From positions 1-64,000 of the forward strand of contig CAZFWG010000011.1 in the NCBI GenBank assembly GCA_964522525.1: a DNA stretch of 64,000 nt, in the 5' to 3' direction. Under the pieces are notes generated by a model, which was not told the origin of the DNA, ran no database searches, and was given only the letters and a program-made list of their open reading frames with translations. Both the position numbers and the translations under genes were made by a program. The stretch is from CAYUYV01 sp964522525 (GTDB lineage: Bacteria; Pseudomonadota; Alphaproteobacteria; JAJFIK01). Shown piece by piece: positions 1 to 8,948 of the stretch (position 1 is its first letter; the number at the start of each line of letters is the position of its first letter).

Positions 1-93
1 TCGAAAACGCGACGAGCCGGGAACAAAGAGTGCCAGTCTATCCTCAGACTACTGATTGAAAAGACAGTCCCTCGGCTTTGGCGGCGATAACCG

Positions 94-1611
94 TCAGCCA
101 TGGGCTTCGGCCATGGGAGCAGACGCGCTCTGACGAGAGGGTTCGGCTTTCTTTGCCGCCGAGGCCGTCGGGCGTTTTGCCGGCGGGCGGGATGACGCAT
201 AGCCCGGACTGAGAATAGGCAGGCTGAGGGTAATCATCAGGCCCCTGCTGCCGTCTTCCTTCGGGATGTCACTGTCCCCCAACTCGAGCCGCCCTTCATG
301 CATGCGGGCCACGGCGGATACGAGGCTGAGGCCCAGGCCGCTCCCCGGCTCACTGCGACTGGCTTCAAGACGGACGAAACGATTGAGCACGCGGGCGCGA
401 TCCTTGGCCGGAATGCCGGGCCCCGTGTCGGACACGGACAGTTCCGCGATCGGCGCCCCCAGGCGGCGCAGACAGAGGGACAGGCGCACGGCGCCGCCCG
501 CCGGCGTATATTTGATGGCGTTGTCGACGAGATTGGCCAGGGCCTGGGAAACCAGTTCCCGATTGCCCCAGACAATGCCCTCCCCTTCATCCACGAGACA
601 CTCGAAGCCGATATCCTCAGCTTCCGCGAGAGCCTCATAGAGCTCCGCGATATCCCGGACGACTTCCGTCGTATCGACCCGGGTCATGGCGTCCCGGGAC
701 GAACCAGCCTCGACCTGGGCAATGCTGAGCAGTGCGTTGAATGTCCCCAACAAGTGGTTGGCGTCTTCAATGGTGGATTGCAGGGCCGCGCGATAGTCGT
801 CCTTGGTGGAGGACGGCTGCATCAACGTAACCTCGATGCGGGAGCGCAGCCGATTCAGGGGCGAGCGCAGATCATGGGCCACATTGTCCGTGACTTCGCG
901 CATGCCGCTCATCAGGCGCTGGATCTGGTCCAGCATATTGTTGAGATTTTCCGCCACCTGATCGATCTCGTCCTCGCGGCTGCTCACCGGGACGCGGCGG
1001 GACAGATCCCCGGCGACGATGTCCCGGGCCGTCCGATTGATCGTATCCAGACGTTGGTTGATGTGACCGGCGAAGGCGACGCCCGAAATCGCGCCCAGGG
1101 CCACCATGACCCCGATGATCCAGAACATGGCCTCGTCCATCACCCGTTCCACGCTGCGGCGGGCCTCGATGTCGCGACCGACCAGGAGCAGGTGGCCGCT
1201 GGTCAGACGGAAAACGATCGCCCGGGCTGCATGCAGCTCAGGCTCCGCCCCCTGGCCCGCGTCATATTGGAACTCCAGCCAGTTGTCTTCGAGCATGTCC
1301 TCATCGGGCCAGACGCGCAGATTGCCGACGAGCCATGTCCCGTCGGGCTGGGCCAGATGATAAAGACTGCCGTCGGGGGCGCTGCTGCGCACCTGGATGA
1401 TTTCCTGGAGGCCGCTTACGCCCTTGGTGCGGTTTGCTTCGGCGAGACCGCGGACCTCCGCCTGAATGGTCTGGTCGGTTTGGTCCGCGATCAATGCGGC
1501 TGTCTGGAAGCGGAAGGCCATCAATCCGAGGATGAACAGCCCCCCGAACAGGATCAGGTAGATAAGGGTTATTCTGAATGTTGTGGTCTGGAGCAACCTA
1601 GAGAGAAGCAC
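94..1611 (-). CDS. HAMP-domain sensor histidine kinase
   Basis: Inner-membrane sensor kinase of 505 aa. It has TM helices near residues 13-35 and 162-182 flanking a periplasmic region of about 125 residues, then HAMP (about 183-237), HisKA with the phospho-acceptor His246 in NVAHDLRSPL, and a HATPase domain with N box NLVDNAIKY, G1 DTGPGIP and G2 GLGLSLV. The C-terminal 40 residues are a low-complexity Ala/Pro/Ser tail. Its start overlaps the end of the upstream response regulator by 14 nt, so the two are translationally coupled and the regulator is the likely partner. With the PDZ protein gene further upstream this looks like an envelope-stress system. The signal is unknown. Confidence 0.93.
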   Translation of the reverse strand: MLLSRLLQTTTFRITLIYLILFGGLFILGLMAFRFQTAALIADQTDQTIQAEVRGLAEANRTKGVSGLQEIIQVRSSAPDGSLYHLAQPDGTWLVGNLRVWPDEDMLEDNWLEFQYDAGQGAEPELHAARAIVFRLTSGHLLLVGRDIEARRSVERVMDEAMFWIIGVMVALGAISGVAFAGHINQRLDTINRTARDIVAGDLSRRVPVSSREDEIDQVAENLNNMLDQIQRLMSGMREVTDNVAHDLRSPLNRLRSRIEVTLMQPSSTKDDYRAALQSTIEDANHLLGTFNALLSIAQVEAGSSRDAMTRVDTTEVVRDIAELYEALAEAEDIGFECLVDEGEGIVWGNRELVSQALANLVDNAIKYTPAGGAVRLSLCLRRLGAPIAELSVSDTGPGIPAKDRARVLNRFVRLEASRSEPGSGLGLSLVSAVARMHEGRLELGDSDIPKEDGSRGLMITLSLPILSPGYASSRPPAKRPTASAAKKAEPSRQSASAPMAEAHG

Positions 1612-2275
1612 GGAGTGTATATCCTGCGCCCCGCACCGTATGGAGCAATGGCTGATCGAAATTCTTGTCGATCTTTGCTCGCAGGCGCGAAATATGGACG
1701 TCGATCACATTGGTCTGGGGATCGAAGTGGTATTCCCACACATTCTCCAGAAGCATCGTCCGTGTCACCACTTGGCCCGCATGCTTCATGAGATATTCAA
1801 GCAGACGGAATTCCCGCGGCTGAAGATCGATGTTCTTGTCGGCGCGGCGCACCTTGCGCTTCAGGATGTCCAGTTCAAGATCGCCCACGGCATATTTGGT
1901 CTGGACTTCTTCGGGGCTGCGCCGGCGCACCAGCGCCTCGACCCGCGCCTGAAGCTCGGCGAAGGCATAAGGCTTGGTCAGATAGTCGTCACCGCCTGCT
2001 TTGAGGCCCAGCACCCGGTCATCGACCTCGCCAAGCGCGCTCAGGAACAGGACAGGCGTGTTGCTGCTTTCGGCACGCAGGGTGGAAACGACGGTAAGAC
2101 CGTCCATTTTAGGCAGCATACGGTCAACGATGAGCACGTCGTATTTGCCGACGCGGGCCATCTCAAGGCCCTCCTCGCCGTCGGCCGCATGATCGACGAC
2201 ATGGCCGCTTTCCTTCAGTCCCTTGACGACATAGGCGGCGGCTTCGCGATCGTCTTCAATGACCAGGATACGCAT
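1598..2275 (-). CDS. OmpR-family response regulator
   Basis: DNA-binding response regulator, 225 aa from the ATG that begins MRILVIEDD. The receiver domain has acidic D8/D9, phospho-acceptor D51 (VLIVDRMLP) and Lys in LTKPYAF. The C-terminal winged helix carries LQPREFRLLEYL and the DVHISRLRAKID recognition region ending RGAGYTLR. The open frame runs 80 codons further upstream. An alternative ATG at 2431 has AGGAC before it, but that N-terminal extension is low-complexity and unlike the family, so the family-length start is preferred. It is coupled to the kinase downstream and follows the HtrA-like gene on the same strand. Confidence 0.92.
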   Translation of the reverse strand: MRILVIEDDREAAAYVVKGLKESGHVVDHAADGEEGLEMARVGKYDVLIVDRMLPKMDGLTVVSTLRAESSNTPVLFLSALGEVDDRVLGLKAGGDDYLTKPYAFAELQARVEALVRRRSPEEVQTKYAVGDLELDILKRKVRRADKNIDLQPREFRLLEYLMKHAGQVVTRTMLLENVWEYHFDPQTNVIDVHISRLRAKIDKNFDQPLLHTVRGAGYTLRASL

Positions 2276-2965
2276 CTCAACATTTTCCCCCGACCGGTCT
2301 TCCGACCCACTATCGGATTGGACCGTCGTATCCGTATCATTCGGAACGGCCGCGGCGGTGTTGGCCATTACAGCCGTCTCTGACCCGACCGTTGAGGCGG
2401 TCACAGTACTTTGTCTGTCGATGGTTGTCATGATGCGCAATTGTCCTAAACGAAGGACCCAACCGGGGTTCACTTTATCCGCGTCTGATCGAGGCCCCAA
2501 AGCCGGATCGTTCACCTGATCTCAAGGACACCCGTCTCCCGCAAAACCAACGTCGACACGTTGGCGCCGCAAGATACATGCCGACCCCGGCCAACCGCCC
2601 GAGATCGCCCCTGGTGCCCGGATCCCAACCCCAGCGGATCCTGTGATGCCATCCTCCCGTCACTCTCTCCGGCCCATTCCCAGTCCGCCCCAGCGCGGGA
2701 AACTGGCCGAGACCTTCTTTCCGGACTGCCGGGAACGGCGTTCCGGAACAAGGCCAAGCGCGCTCCATTCGACGGCATGCCCCCATAGCTTACCGTCGGA
2801 CAAAACGCGGGCGTGGGATGACACACGCCCAAACGAAAGGCCGCACCAGCGGCAGGTCGGGGGGATGAGGTCGCCCGCCGCCGGTACGGCCCACAACGGC
2901 CCCGATGGAGTGACGGGGCGGGGGCCGCTGTTTCTTAAGAAGCCCTTAAGGCAAGAACCGAGGGA
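2276..2965. other. intergenic/leader between HtrA-like gene and response regulator
   Basis: About 690 bp between the stop of the PDZ protein and the chosen start of the response regulator, both transcribed leftward. I see no convincing gene: the short open frames lack ribosome binding sites and recognisable motifs. It contains an inverted repeat at 2547-2564 (listed separately). The last 240 bp are open in the frame of the response regulator and could encode an N-terminal extension if an upstream start such as 2431 is used. Confidence 0.4.
2547..2564 (-). terminator. hairpin followed by a short T run, weak terminator or attenuator
   Basis: Inverted repeat CCAACGT-4 nt-ACGTTGG. Read on the minus strand the 7-bp stem is followed directly by TTTTG. 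It lies between the HtrA-like gene and the regulator, so it could end or attenuate read-through from the first into the second. The T run is only four long, hence low confidence. Confidence 0.3.
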
Positions 2966-4831
2966 TCAGTTCTCCCCTTGGAGCTTCAAGGCAATAAACC
3001 TCTCTTCAGAGCCCTCTTCGGGGCCCCGCACCAGGACCAGCACGGCCGGACGCGCGGCTTGCATCGCCTCGGCCACAATGGCCTCCACATCCGCCGCTTC
3101 CGTCATGGTCTTGTCCGCCACGCGCAGGATCACATCCCCCACCTTGATCCCCTTGCGGGCCGCTTCACCGTCATCGGCAATGTTCAGGATCTCGACACCG
3201 GGTTCGAGACCGGCGCCAACGGTGAGACCCCATTGGTCAATTGCCACGCCTGAGAAATCGCCCTCGAGCACTTCGGGCTCAGGATGGGAAACCGGCGCCT
3301 CGGACTTCGTGCCCATGACCGCCGTCACCTGAACCGGATCACCATCCCGCCAGACGACGAGCCGCGCCTTGCCGCCCACCGGCAGGGATCCGATGGTGCG
3401 CACGGCATCATCGGTGCCGCCAATGGTCTCGCCATTGACCCGCAGGATCACGTCTCCCGGCCGCAGATCCGCTTCGGCGGCCGCCGTATCGGCGCGGACG
3501 GTGGAGATGAGCACGCCTTTCGGCGTCTCCTCGCCCATTTCCTCCGCGATCTCGACGCTGACCGGCTGAACGGAGACGCCCAGATAACCTTTGGCCTCGT
3601 CGCTTGCGGACGGCGCGCCCGCGACAGCCACGGTTGACGACCGGCGGGCGCCTTCTTCAGGCGCGGCCGTCGTGCCCTCATCGGAAATGTCAGTATCGGA
3701 AATTTCAGTAGAAGCCCGCAGCGCGGCGACAATGGTCTGGGCCTTGTCGTTCAATGTCACGGCATTGAACGCCCAGGCGCTGTCCACTTTGAGCAAGGCC
3801 AAGTCGGTGCGGGGATCGAAGCCGACGACACGGGCCTCGAAAACATCGCCGTCGGAGGTCACCGCACGGAACGCACGGTCCGTATTGCCATCGGCGAGCA
3901 CGGTCATGATCGTGCCGTCCGGATCGACAAAGAGACCGTTGAAATTGCCGAGATCGGTGTTGGCGGCAACCTCAGAGGCCTGGTCGGCCTGGCCGAGGGG
4001 CGTGATATCGACCATCGCGCCCTGCAGCATGCTGATGAAGGACGCGAAATCACCCGCCGAAACGAGGGAGGTCAGATCCGTCAACGCCGTGTCGTCAGCG
4101 GCAAAGGTCACCGTATCCGCGGGCTCGCCCGCCGTATAAGCAAGAACCGCCTCTTCATCTTGGGGCCAAATTTCTTCACCGGACGGGCTCGCCACCAGGC
4201 TGCCAAAACGGTTGGTCAGCGCGGTGCCGTCACCGGCCGTGGCGTCCTCCGTCCCGCGCTCGCCCGTCGAGCCTTGGACGTCGGCGGCTTGAATCTCGGC
4301 CCGAACCTCGGCGAGGGCACGCCGGAAATGTTCGTCATTGGGCTGGGCGGCGGGCTGCGCCGACACGGCTTCGGTCTCGACAAGCTTCGGCGTGGCCGCC
4401 ACATCGATGGGCATGCCGAAAACGCCGGGGAAAGGCAGCGCAACGGGCTTCAACACGGCTTCGGGCATCGCGGCGTCTTGATTCTCATCATCACCTTCGC
4501 CGTGCAGGATCGACGGATCCACGAGAGCGATGGAATCAAGCGCGCTCCAGGCATCCTCACCGACAATCGCCTCAAGCAGCGTCGCAGCGGTCTCGTTGGC
4601 CAGGGTCTTGGCGAGTTCCTTTTGAGCCTCGTCCGAGGCGCCTTGTTGCGCCGATGCAGCAGTCTCGGCAGCCAGCGATTGGTCGTTTTTCGACGTATCG
4701 GGTCCAGCGAGGGAAGGACTGGCAATCAGAAGCAGGGACCCGAGACCCAAAGCGCTCGCGCAAAGCAGATGCTGGCGGAGCGACATAAATCGACCGACTC
4801 GAAACCGTTCCGTATTGAGTTCATCCCGCAA
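2966..4831 (-). CDS. HtrA/Deg-like protein with two PDZ domains and no catalytic triad (pseudoprotease)
   Basis: Predicted exported protein of 621 aa. The signal peptide is around residues 16-42 (LLCASALGLGSLLLIASPSLAG). After an acidic, Ala-rich low-complexity region (43-290), residues about 297-350 keep an HtrA-like block (FVDPDGTIMTV ... DPRTDLALLKV). Two PDZ domains follow at about 413-506 (YLGVSV, LRPGDVILRVNG) and 520-605 (IKVGDVILRV). In HtrA proteases the first block reads TNNHVV; here the His position is TVLADG, and no GNSGG serine motif exists. Only the Asp of TDLALL remains, so proteolysis is unlikely and a PDZ-based sensing or binding role is inferred. The outer start is TTG with GGAGG 8 nt before it; an ATG at 4786 gives a more normal signal peptide. 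It precedes a two-component pair. Confidence 0.8.
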   Translation of the reverse strand: MRDELNTERFRVGRFMSLRQHLLCASALGLGSLLLIASPSLAGPDTSKNDQSLAAETAASAQQGASDEAQKELAKTLANETAATLLEAIVGEDAWSALDSIALVDPSILHGEGDDENQDAAMPEAVLKPVALPFPGVFGMPIDVAATPKLVETEAVSAQPAAQPNDEHFRRALAEVRAEIQAADVQGSTGERGTEDATAGDGTALTNRFGSLVASPSGEEIWPQDEEAVLAYTAGEPADTVTFAADDTALTDLTSLVSAGDFASFISMLQGAMVDITPLGQADQASEVAANTDLGNFNGLFVDPDGTIMTVLADGNTDRAFRAVTSDGDVFEARVVGFDPRTDLALLKVDSAWAFNAVTLNDKAQTIVAALRASTEISDTDISDEGTTAAPEEGARRSSTVAVAGAPSASDEAKGYLGVSVQPVSVEIAEEMGEETPKGVLISTVRADTAAAEADLRPGDVILRVNGETIGGTDDAVRTIGSLPVGGKARLVVWRDGDPVQVTAVMGTKSEAPVSHPEPEVLEGDFSGVAIDQWGLTVGAGLEPGVEILNIADDGEAARKGIKVGDVILRVADKTMTEAADVEAIVAEAMQAARPAVLVLVRGPEEGSEERFIALKLQGEN

Positions 4832-5169
4832 CAGGAGATCCTCCCTCTTCGGACACGAGGGGTGTCCCCCCGCCTCTCCATGAACCTAAGTGTGGAAAAC
4901 GCCCCCTTACGGCGCGCTTTCGGGAGCATTAAAAAAGCGTAAATTTGCGGCAGAAAAGTGCCAACACCCAAAATTCGAGGCGATTATACGGCGATTTGTC
5001 GGCAAAGCGCCAACGCCCTGAAATCCCCCACCAACTCGAAAAAGTTATACCGCGAACCCGGCGATCAGGCCAATCGCTGAGGTCAAACATTGCTGGAATG
5101 TCATTCCCGTCGGGGATGACGGAAGCCCCGATTCACGTCGCGCGGGCAGTCTTCGTCAGATTGATGTGC
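4832..5169. other. intergenic region upstream of the HtrA-like gene
   Basis: 338 bp without a convincing gene. It separates the stop of the hydrolase-OsmC gene from the start of the HtrA-like gene, both leftward. It is more AT-rich around 4925-5050, where a promoter candidate is listed. Confidence 0.4.
4983..5013 (-). promoter_or_regulatory. candidate sigma70-type promoter for the HtrA-like operon
   Basis: On the minus strand there is a perfect -10 hexamer TATAAT (4988-4983) with TTGGCG (5013-5008) as -35, spacer 19 bp (slightly long). It is about 150 bp upstream of the HtrA-like start and in the correct orientation. No mapped start site, so this is inference from sequence. Confidence 0.4.
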
Positions 5170-6408
5170 TCACGGCGCCATGGCCACGGAGATCGGGACC
5201 CGGTGATGGGCCAGGGTCTGATGGACCGGGCATTTGTGGGCGATCTCGACCAGTTTGGCGCGCAAACCGTCGTCAATCGCGGCATCCACCTCAAGCACGA
5301 CATCGAAATGGAGCATGGTCATGGACTTGCCCTCGACACAGTCCTCACAATCCGTGACGTGACGCTTGTCATAGTGCACGCGCGCCGCGACGGGCCCCAG
5401 ATCGAGTTTCTTGTGCCGCGCATAGACCCGAATGGTTTGCACCGTACACAACGCCAGAGCGTTAGCCAGATAATCGTAAGGGGCCGGCCCCGCATCCTGA
5501 CCGCCGGACGCCGCGGGTTGATCCCCAAGCTGAACATGGCGCCCGGCGACCATCCGCGCCGTGAACGGACCAGGATCGATCTCACGGACCAGGACTTCCT
5601 TTTCGGCGGTTTTGACGTCCGTTTCCGCATCCTGACTTTCATGGACCGAGAGATAGCGGCTCGCCCATGCGGCGATGACATCAGCCGCATAGATGGCATC
5701 GGCCTTGGCCGTGAGCAGATGATCGGCCGTGTCGAGGGACACGAAGCTTTTGGGATGTTTGGCATGGGTGAAAAGGGTCGTGGCGTTCTCGATGCCGACG
5801 GTCTCGTCCCGGGGCGCATGCATGATCAGCAGCGCCTTTTTGAGATCGGCAACACACGCCGCCACCCGGTGCGCTTTCAGATCTTCGACGAACTGCTGCT
5901 TGATCGTGAAGGGCCGACCGCCCAATTGCACCTGGGCCTCGCCCTTCGCCTCGATTTCCGGCAGCTGCTCGATGAAATGATGCACCACATGTTCCGTATC
6001 CGCCGGCGCGGCGAGCGTCACCACGGCGAGCGCTTCGGGAACGTCCCGGGCCGCCATCAAGGTCGCAGCCCCTCCCAGGGAATGGCCGATCATGACCTTG
6101 GGCGCCTGGTGTTCGGTCCGCAGATAATCGACCGCCCGGCGCAGATCCTCCACATTGGAGGAAAAATTGGTGTTGGCGAAATCGCCGTCCGAAGCTCCGA
6201 GCCCGGTGAAATCGAAACGGAGCACGGCAAATCCGTGGGCGGTCAGGGCCTGGGCGATGCGGGAAGCGGCGAACACATCCTTGGAGCAGGAAAAGCAATG
6301 GGCAAAAAGCGCATAGGCGCGTGGGGTGCCTGCCTCGGGTTGGTCGAGGCGCGCGGCGAGCGCGGTGCCCTGACTGCCCATGAACGTGATGCGGTTGCTT
6401 CGGGCCAT
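5170..6408 (-). CDS. alpha/beta hydrolase-OsmC fusion protein
   Basis: Bifunctional protein of 412 aa. The N-terminal half (about 1-260) is an alpha/beta hydrolase with nucleophile elbow GHSLGG (Ser about 109) and a His near the end of the domain (TADHLL). The C-terminal half (about 275-412) is an OsmC/Ohr-type peroxiredoxin-like domain with its two Cys in ALALCTVQT and AHKCPVHQ. This fused architecture is known in proteobacteria and is associated with hydroperoxide detoxification; the natural substrate is not evident. The start has AGGAG 8 nt upstream. It stands alone downstream of ccmH on the same strand. Confidence 0.9.
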   Translation of the reverse strand: MARSNRITFMGSQGTALAARLDQPEAGTPRAYALFAHCFSCSKDVFAASRIAQALTAHGFAVLRFDFTGLGASDGDFANTNFSSNVEDLRRAVDYLRTEHQAPKVMIGHSLGGAATLMAARDVPEALAVVTLAAPADTEHVVHHFIEQLPEIEAKGEAQVQLGGRPFTIKQQFVEDLKAHRVAACVADLKKALLIMHAPRDETVGIENATTLFTHAKHPKSFVSLDTADHLLTAKADAIYAADVIAAWASRYLSVHESQDAETDVKTAEKEVLVREIDPGPFTARMVAGRHVQLGDQPAASGGQDAGPAPYDYLANALALCTVQTIRVYARHKKLDLGPVAARVHYDKRHVTDCEDCVEGKSMTMLHFDVVLEVDAAIDDGLRAKLVEIAHKCPVHQTLAHHRVPISVAMAP

Positions 6409-6469
6409 GGATGTCTCCTGGCGTCTTTTCAGAGATCGTCAATATCCGGAAAAAATTCCCAGTCGGTTT

Positions 6470-6916
6470 TTAGGCCTCGGCCCCGTCGTCACCTTCATGG
6501 GCCAGGGCCTTGCCGTGTCGGCGCAGCACCACGAAACCGAGAAGCCCACCGAACAGCAGGATGATCACTGGCGCAAGCCAGAGGACCATGGTGCTGGTGC
6601 CGAGCGGCGGCTTCAAAAGAACGTAGTCCCCATAGCGGGCGCGGACATGGGTCATGACCTCTTCGTCCGTGTCCCCTGCGGTCAGCCTTTCGCGCACCAG
6701 CACACGCAGATCGCGGGCGAGATCCGCATTCGATTCATCGATGCTTTCATTGCGGCAGACGAGACACCGCAATTGCCGGGAGATTTCCCGGGCCCGGGCC
6801 TCAAGAGCCGGATCGGGCAGGATCTCATCCGGTTCGACGGCGCGCACGGGACCGGCGACCGTCAAGAGCGTGCCGCTCACGACACAGATCATCAAGAGGC
6901 GGATGAGATGGCCCAT
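6470..6916 (-). CDS. ccmH: cytochrome c maturation protein CcmH (CycL)
   Basis: Membrane-anchored thioredoxin-like component of the haem lyase complex, which reduces the apocytochrome CXXCH cysteines. 148 aa: signal or anchor at the N terminus, the RCLVCRN redox motif (LRCLVCRNESIDES), a conserved helical region ending in RYGDYVLLKPP, and one C-terminal TM (about 108-130) with a short cytosolic tail, as in alphaproteobacterial CycL. I chose the ATG at 6916 because GGAG lies about 10 nt before it and a signal peptide follows; a TTG at 6949 would overlap ccmF. It is directly downstream of ccmF. Confidence 0.93.
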   Translation of the reverse strand: MGHLIRLLMICVVSGTLLTVAGPVRAVEPDEILPDPALEARAREISRQLRCLVCRNESIDESNADLARDLRVLVRERLTAGDTDEEVMTHVRARYGDYVLLKPPLGTSTMVLWLAPVIILLFGGLLGFVVLRRHGKALAHEGDDGAEA

Positions 6917-6938
6917 AACCTTGCTCCGTTTTGCGGCC

Positions 6939-8948
6939 CTACCCCGCAAGCGCGCCGGCGGGCGTCAGATCCCCGAGGTCGTCGCGCGCCGATTTCGCCA
7001 CCCGGCCCCGCCGGTCACTGAGGGCGAGGCCGCCACCCGCCACCATGATCAAGGTGCCGGCCCAGATCCAGTTGATCAAAGGCTTGAGATAGGCCCGAAG
7101 CGTCCAGGCATTGCCCGCCGCGTCGCCCCCGGCCATCTGGGGCTCGCCCAATGTCACATAGAGATCGGTCAGAATGGTGCTGTGGAGCGCGACTTCCGTG
7201 GTGCCCCGATTGGCGACCGGATAGAAACGGCGTTCAGGCTCCAGAACCGTCAGGGGCGCGCCGTCACGGGTCACGGTCACCTGCGCCCGATCCGCCCGGT
7301 AGTTGGGACCTTCCAGGCGCTCGACCTTGTCGAAGCGCAAGTCATAGGCGCCGATCGTGACGGTCTCGCCCGGATTGACGCGGGTGATCACTTCACTCTG
7401 GAACAGACTGACGCCCGCGATCCCCGCCACCAGAACGCCAAGCCCGCCATGGGCAATGGCCGTGCCCCAGGCCAAGCGGGGAACGCCCAACAGGCGGCGC
7501 GCGAAATCGCCCGCAGCCACTTTGCCGAACCCGGCCCGGTCCAGGATCAGCATGACCGATCCAAAGACAAGCCATGCCGCGAGGCCAAAGGCAGGAAGAG
7601 CAAGAAGGGATGTGCCGCCGGTCATGATCCCCACCAGGATCACCGTCACGACCACCGCCCCGAGCGCCAGGCGCAGCCGTCCCAACACGCCCGCGAGATC
7701 GGCCTTTTTCCAGGACAGCATGGCGCCCACCGGCACCGCGAGGAACAGGGGGATCATCAGGGGAATGATGGTCTGGTTGAAATAGGGCGGGCCCACCGAG
7801 ATCGGCGCGCCGCCCAGGGCATCGAGGAACAGGGGATAAAGCGTGCCGATACAGACGGTCGCGCAGGCCGTGACCAGAAACAGATTGTTGAGGACGAGCG
7901 CGCCCTCCCGACTGATCGGCGCGAAACCGCCGCCGCCCGCCAATTCCTTGGCCCGCAGGGCATAGAGCGTGAGGGCACCACCCGTCAGCCCCAGGAGGAT
8001 CGCCAAGATGAAAATGCCCCGTTCCGGGTCATTGGCGAAGGCATGGACCGAGGTCAAGACACCGGAGCGGACGAGAAACGTGCCCAGCAGGCTGAAGGAA
8101 AAGGTCAGGATCGCGAGCAGGATGGTCCAGTGCTTGAGCGCGCCGCGCCGTTCCACCACAAGGGCGGAATGGAGGAGCGCGGTGCCCAGAAGCCAGGGCA
8201 TCAGGGAGGCGTTCTCCACCGGATCCCAGAACCACCAACCGCCCCAGCCGAGCTCGTTATAGGCCCACCAGGAGCCGAGCCCGATGCCGACCGTCAATCC
8301 CATCCAGGCGGCCAGCGTCCAGGGCCGCACCCAACGCGCCCAGGCCGCATCCACCTGACCGCCGATCAGGGCCGCCACCGCGAATGAGAAGGCCATGGAG
8401 AAACCCACATAGCCCAGATAGAGGAACGGCGGATGGATCGCGAGACCCGGATCCTGGAGGAGCGGATTGAGGCCGAGCCCCTCGAAGGGGGCCGGGTCGA
8501 GGCGGGAGAACGGATTGGACGTAAACAGAATAAAGGCCAGGAACGCGAGGCCGATCAGACCCTGAATGGCCAACACGCGGGCGCGGAACAGCTCGTCAAG
8601 GCTGCCGCGCACGGTTGCGACCGCGCCGCCGAAAATCGCCAAGATCAGGACCCAGAGCAACATGGATCCCTCATGGTTCCCCCAGACGCCCGAGATCTTG
8701 TAGATCAGCGGCTTCGCCGAATGGGAGTTCGAGACCACATTCAGCACTGAAAAATCGGAGGTCACATAAGCGTGAGTCAGCGCCATGAAGGCGATGATGA
8801 TCATCAGGCACTGGCTTTGCGCCGCCGGCACGGCGACAGCGGCGAGATGGGGACGATTGGTCTGAGCGGCCCACAGGGGGATGGTCGCCTGCACCAGCGC
8901 CAGGGCAAAAGCAAGACACAGGGCGAAATGTCCAAGTTCGGCGCTCAT
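6939..8948 (-). CDS. ccmF: haem lyase subunit CcmF
   Basis: Large polytopic inner-membrane protein (669 aa, usual length for the family) that takes haem from holo-CcmE and attaches it to apocytochrome c with CcmH and CcmI. It carries the tryptophan-rich WWD signature (GWGGWWFWDPVENASLMPW, about residues 225-243), conserved haem-ligand histidines in TM loops (for example in AIHPPFLYLGY), and a large periplasmic loop before the last TM. The start has a GAGG-containing ribosome site. It precedes ccmH; ccmE, often the neighbour upstream, is absent here. Confidence 0.96.
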   Translation of the reverse strand: MSAELGHFALCLAFALALVQATIPLWAAQTNRPHLAAVAVPAAQSQCLMIIIAFMALTHAYVTSDFSVLNVVSNSHSAKPLIYKISGVWGNHEGSMLLWVLILAIFGGAVATVRGSLDELFRARVLAIQGLIGLAFLAFILFTSNPFSRLDPAPFEGLGLNPLLQDPGLAIHPPFLYLGYVGFSMAFSFAVAALIGGQVDAAWARWVRPWTLAAWMGLTVGIGLGSWWAYNELGWGGWWFWDPVENASLMPWLLGTALLHSALVVERRGALKHWTILLAILTFSFSLLGTFLVRSGVLTSVHAFANDPERGIFILAILLGLTGGALTLYALRAKELAGGGGFAPISREGALVLNNLFLVTACATVCIGTLYPLFLDALGGAPISVGPPYFNQTIIPLMIPLFLAVPVGAMLSWKKADLAGVLGRLRLALGAVVVTVILVGIMTGGTSLLALPAFGLAAWLVFGSVMLILDRAGFGKVAAGDFARRLLGVPRLAWGTAIAHGGLGVLVAGIAGVSLFQSEVITRVNPGETVTIGAYDLRFDKVERLEGPNYRADRAQVTVTRDGAPLTVLEPERRFYPVANRGTTEVALHSTILTDLYVTLGEPQMAGGDAAGNAWTLRAYLKPLINWIWAGTLIMVAGGGLALSDRRGRVAKSARDDLGDLTPAGALAG

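Noticed and set aside
298..1791. Long plus-strand open frame opposite the first histidine kinase
   Set aside because: Antisense shadow of a conserved kinase in GC-rich DNA; sequence is low-complexity His/Arg/Gly-rich with no family motif.
6654..8387. 577-codon plus-strand open frame opposite ccmF
   Set aside because: Antisense shadow of ccmF; composition is Arg/Gly/His-rich without domains.
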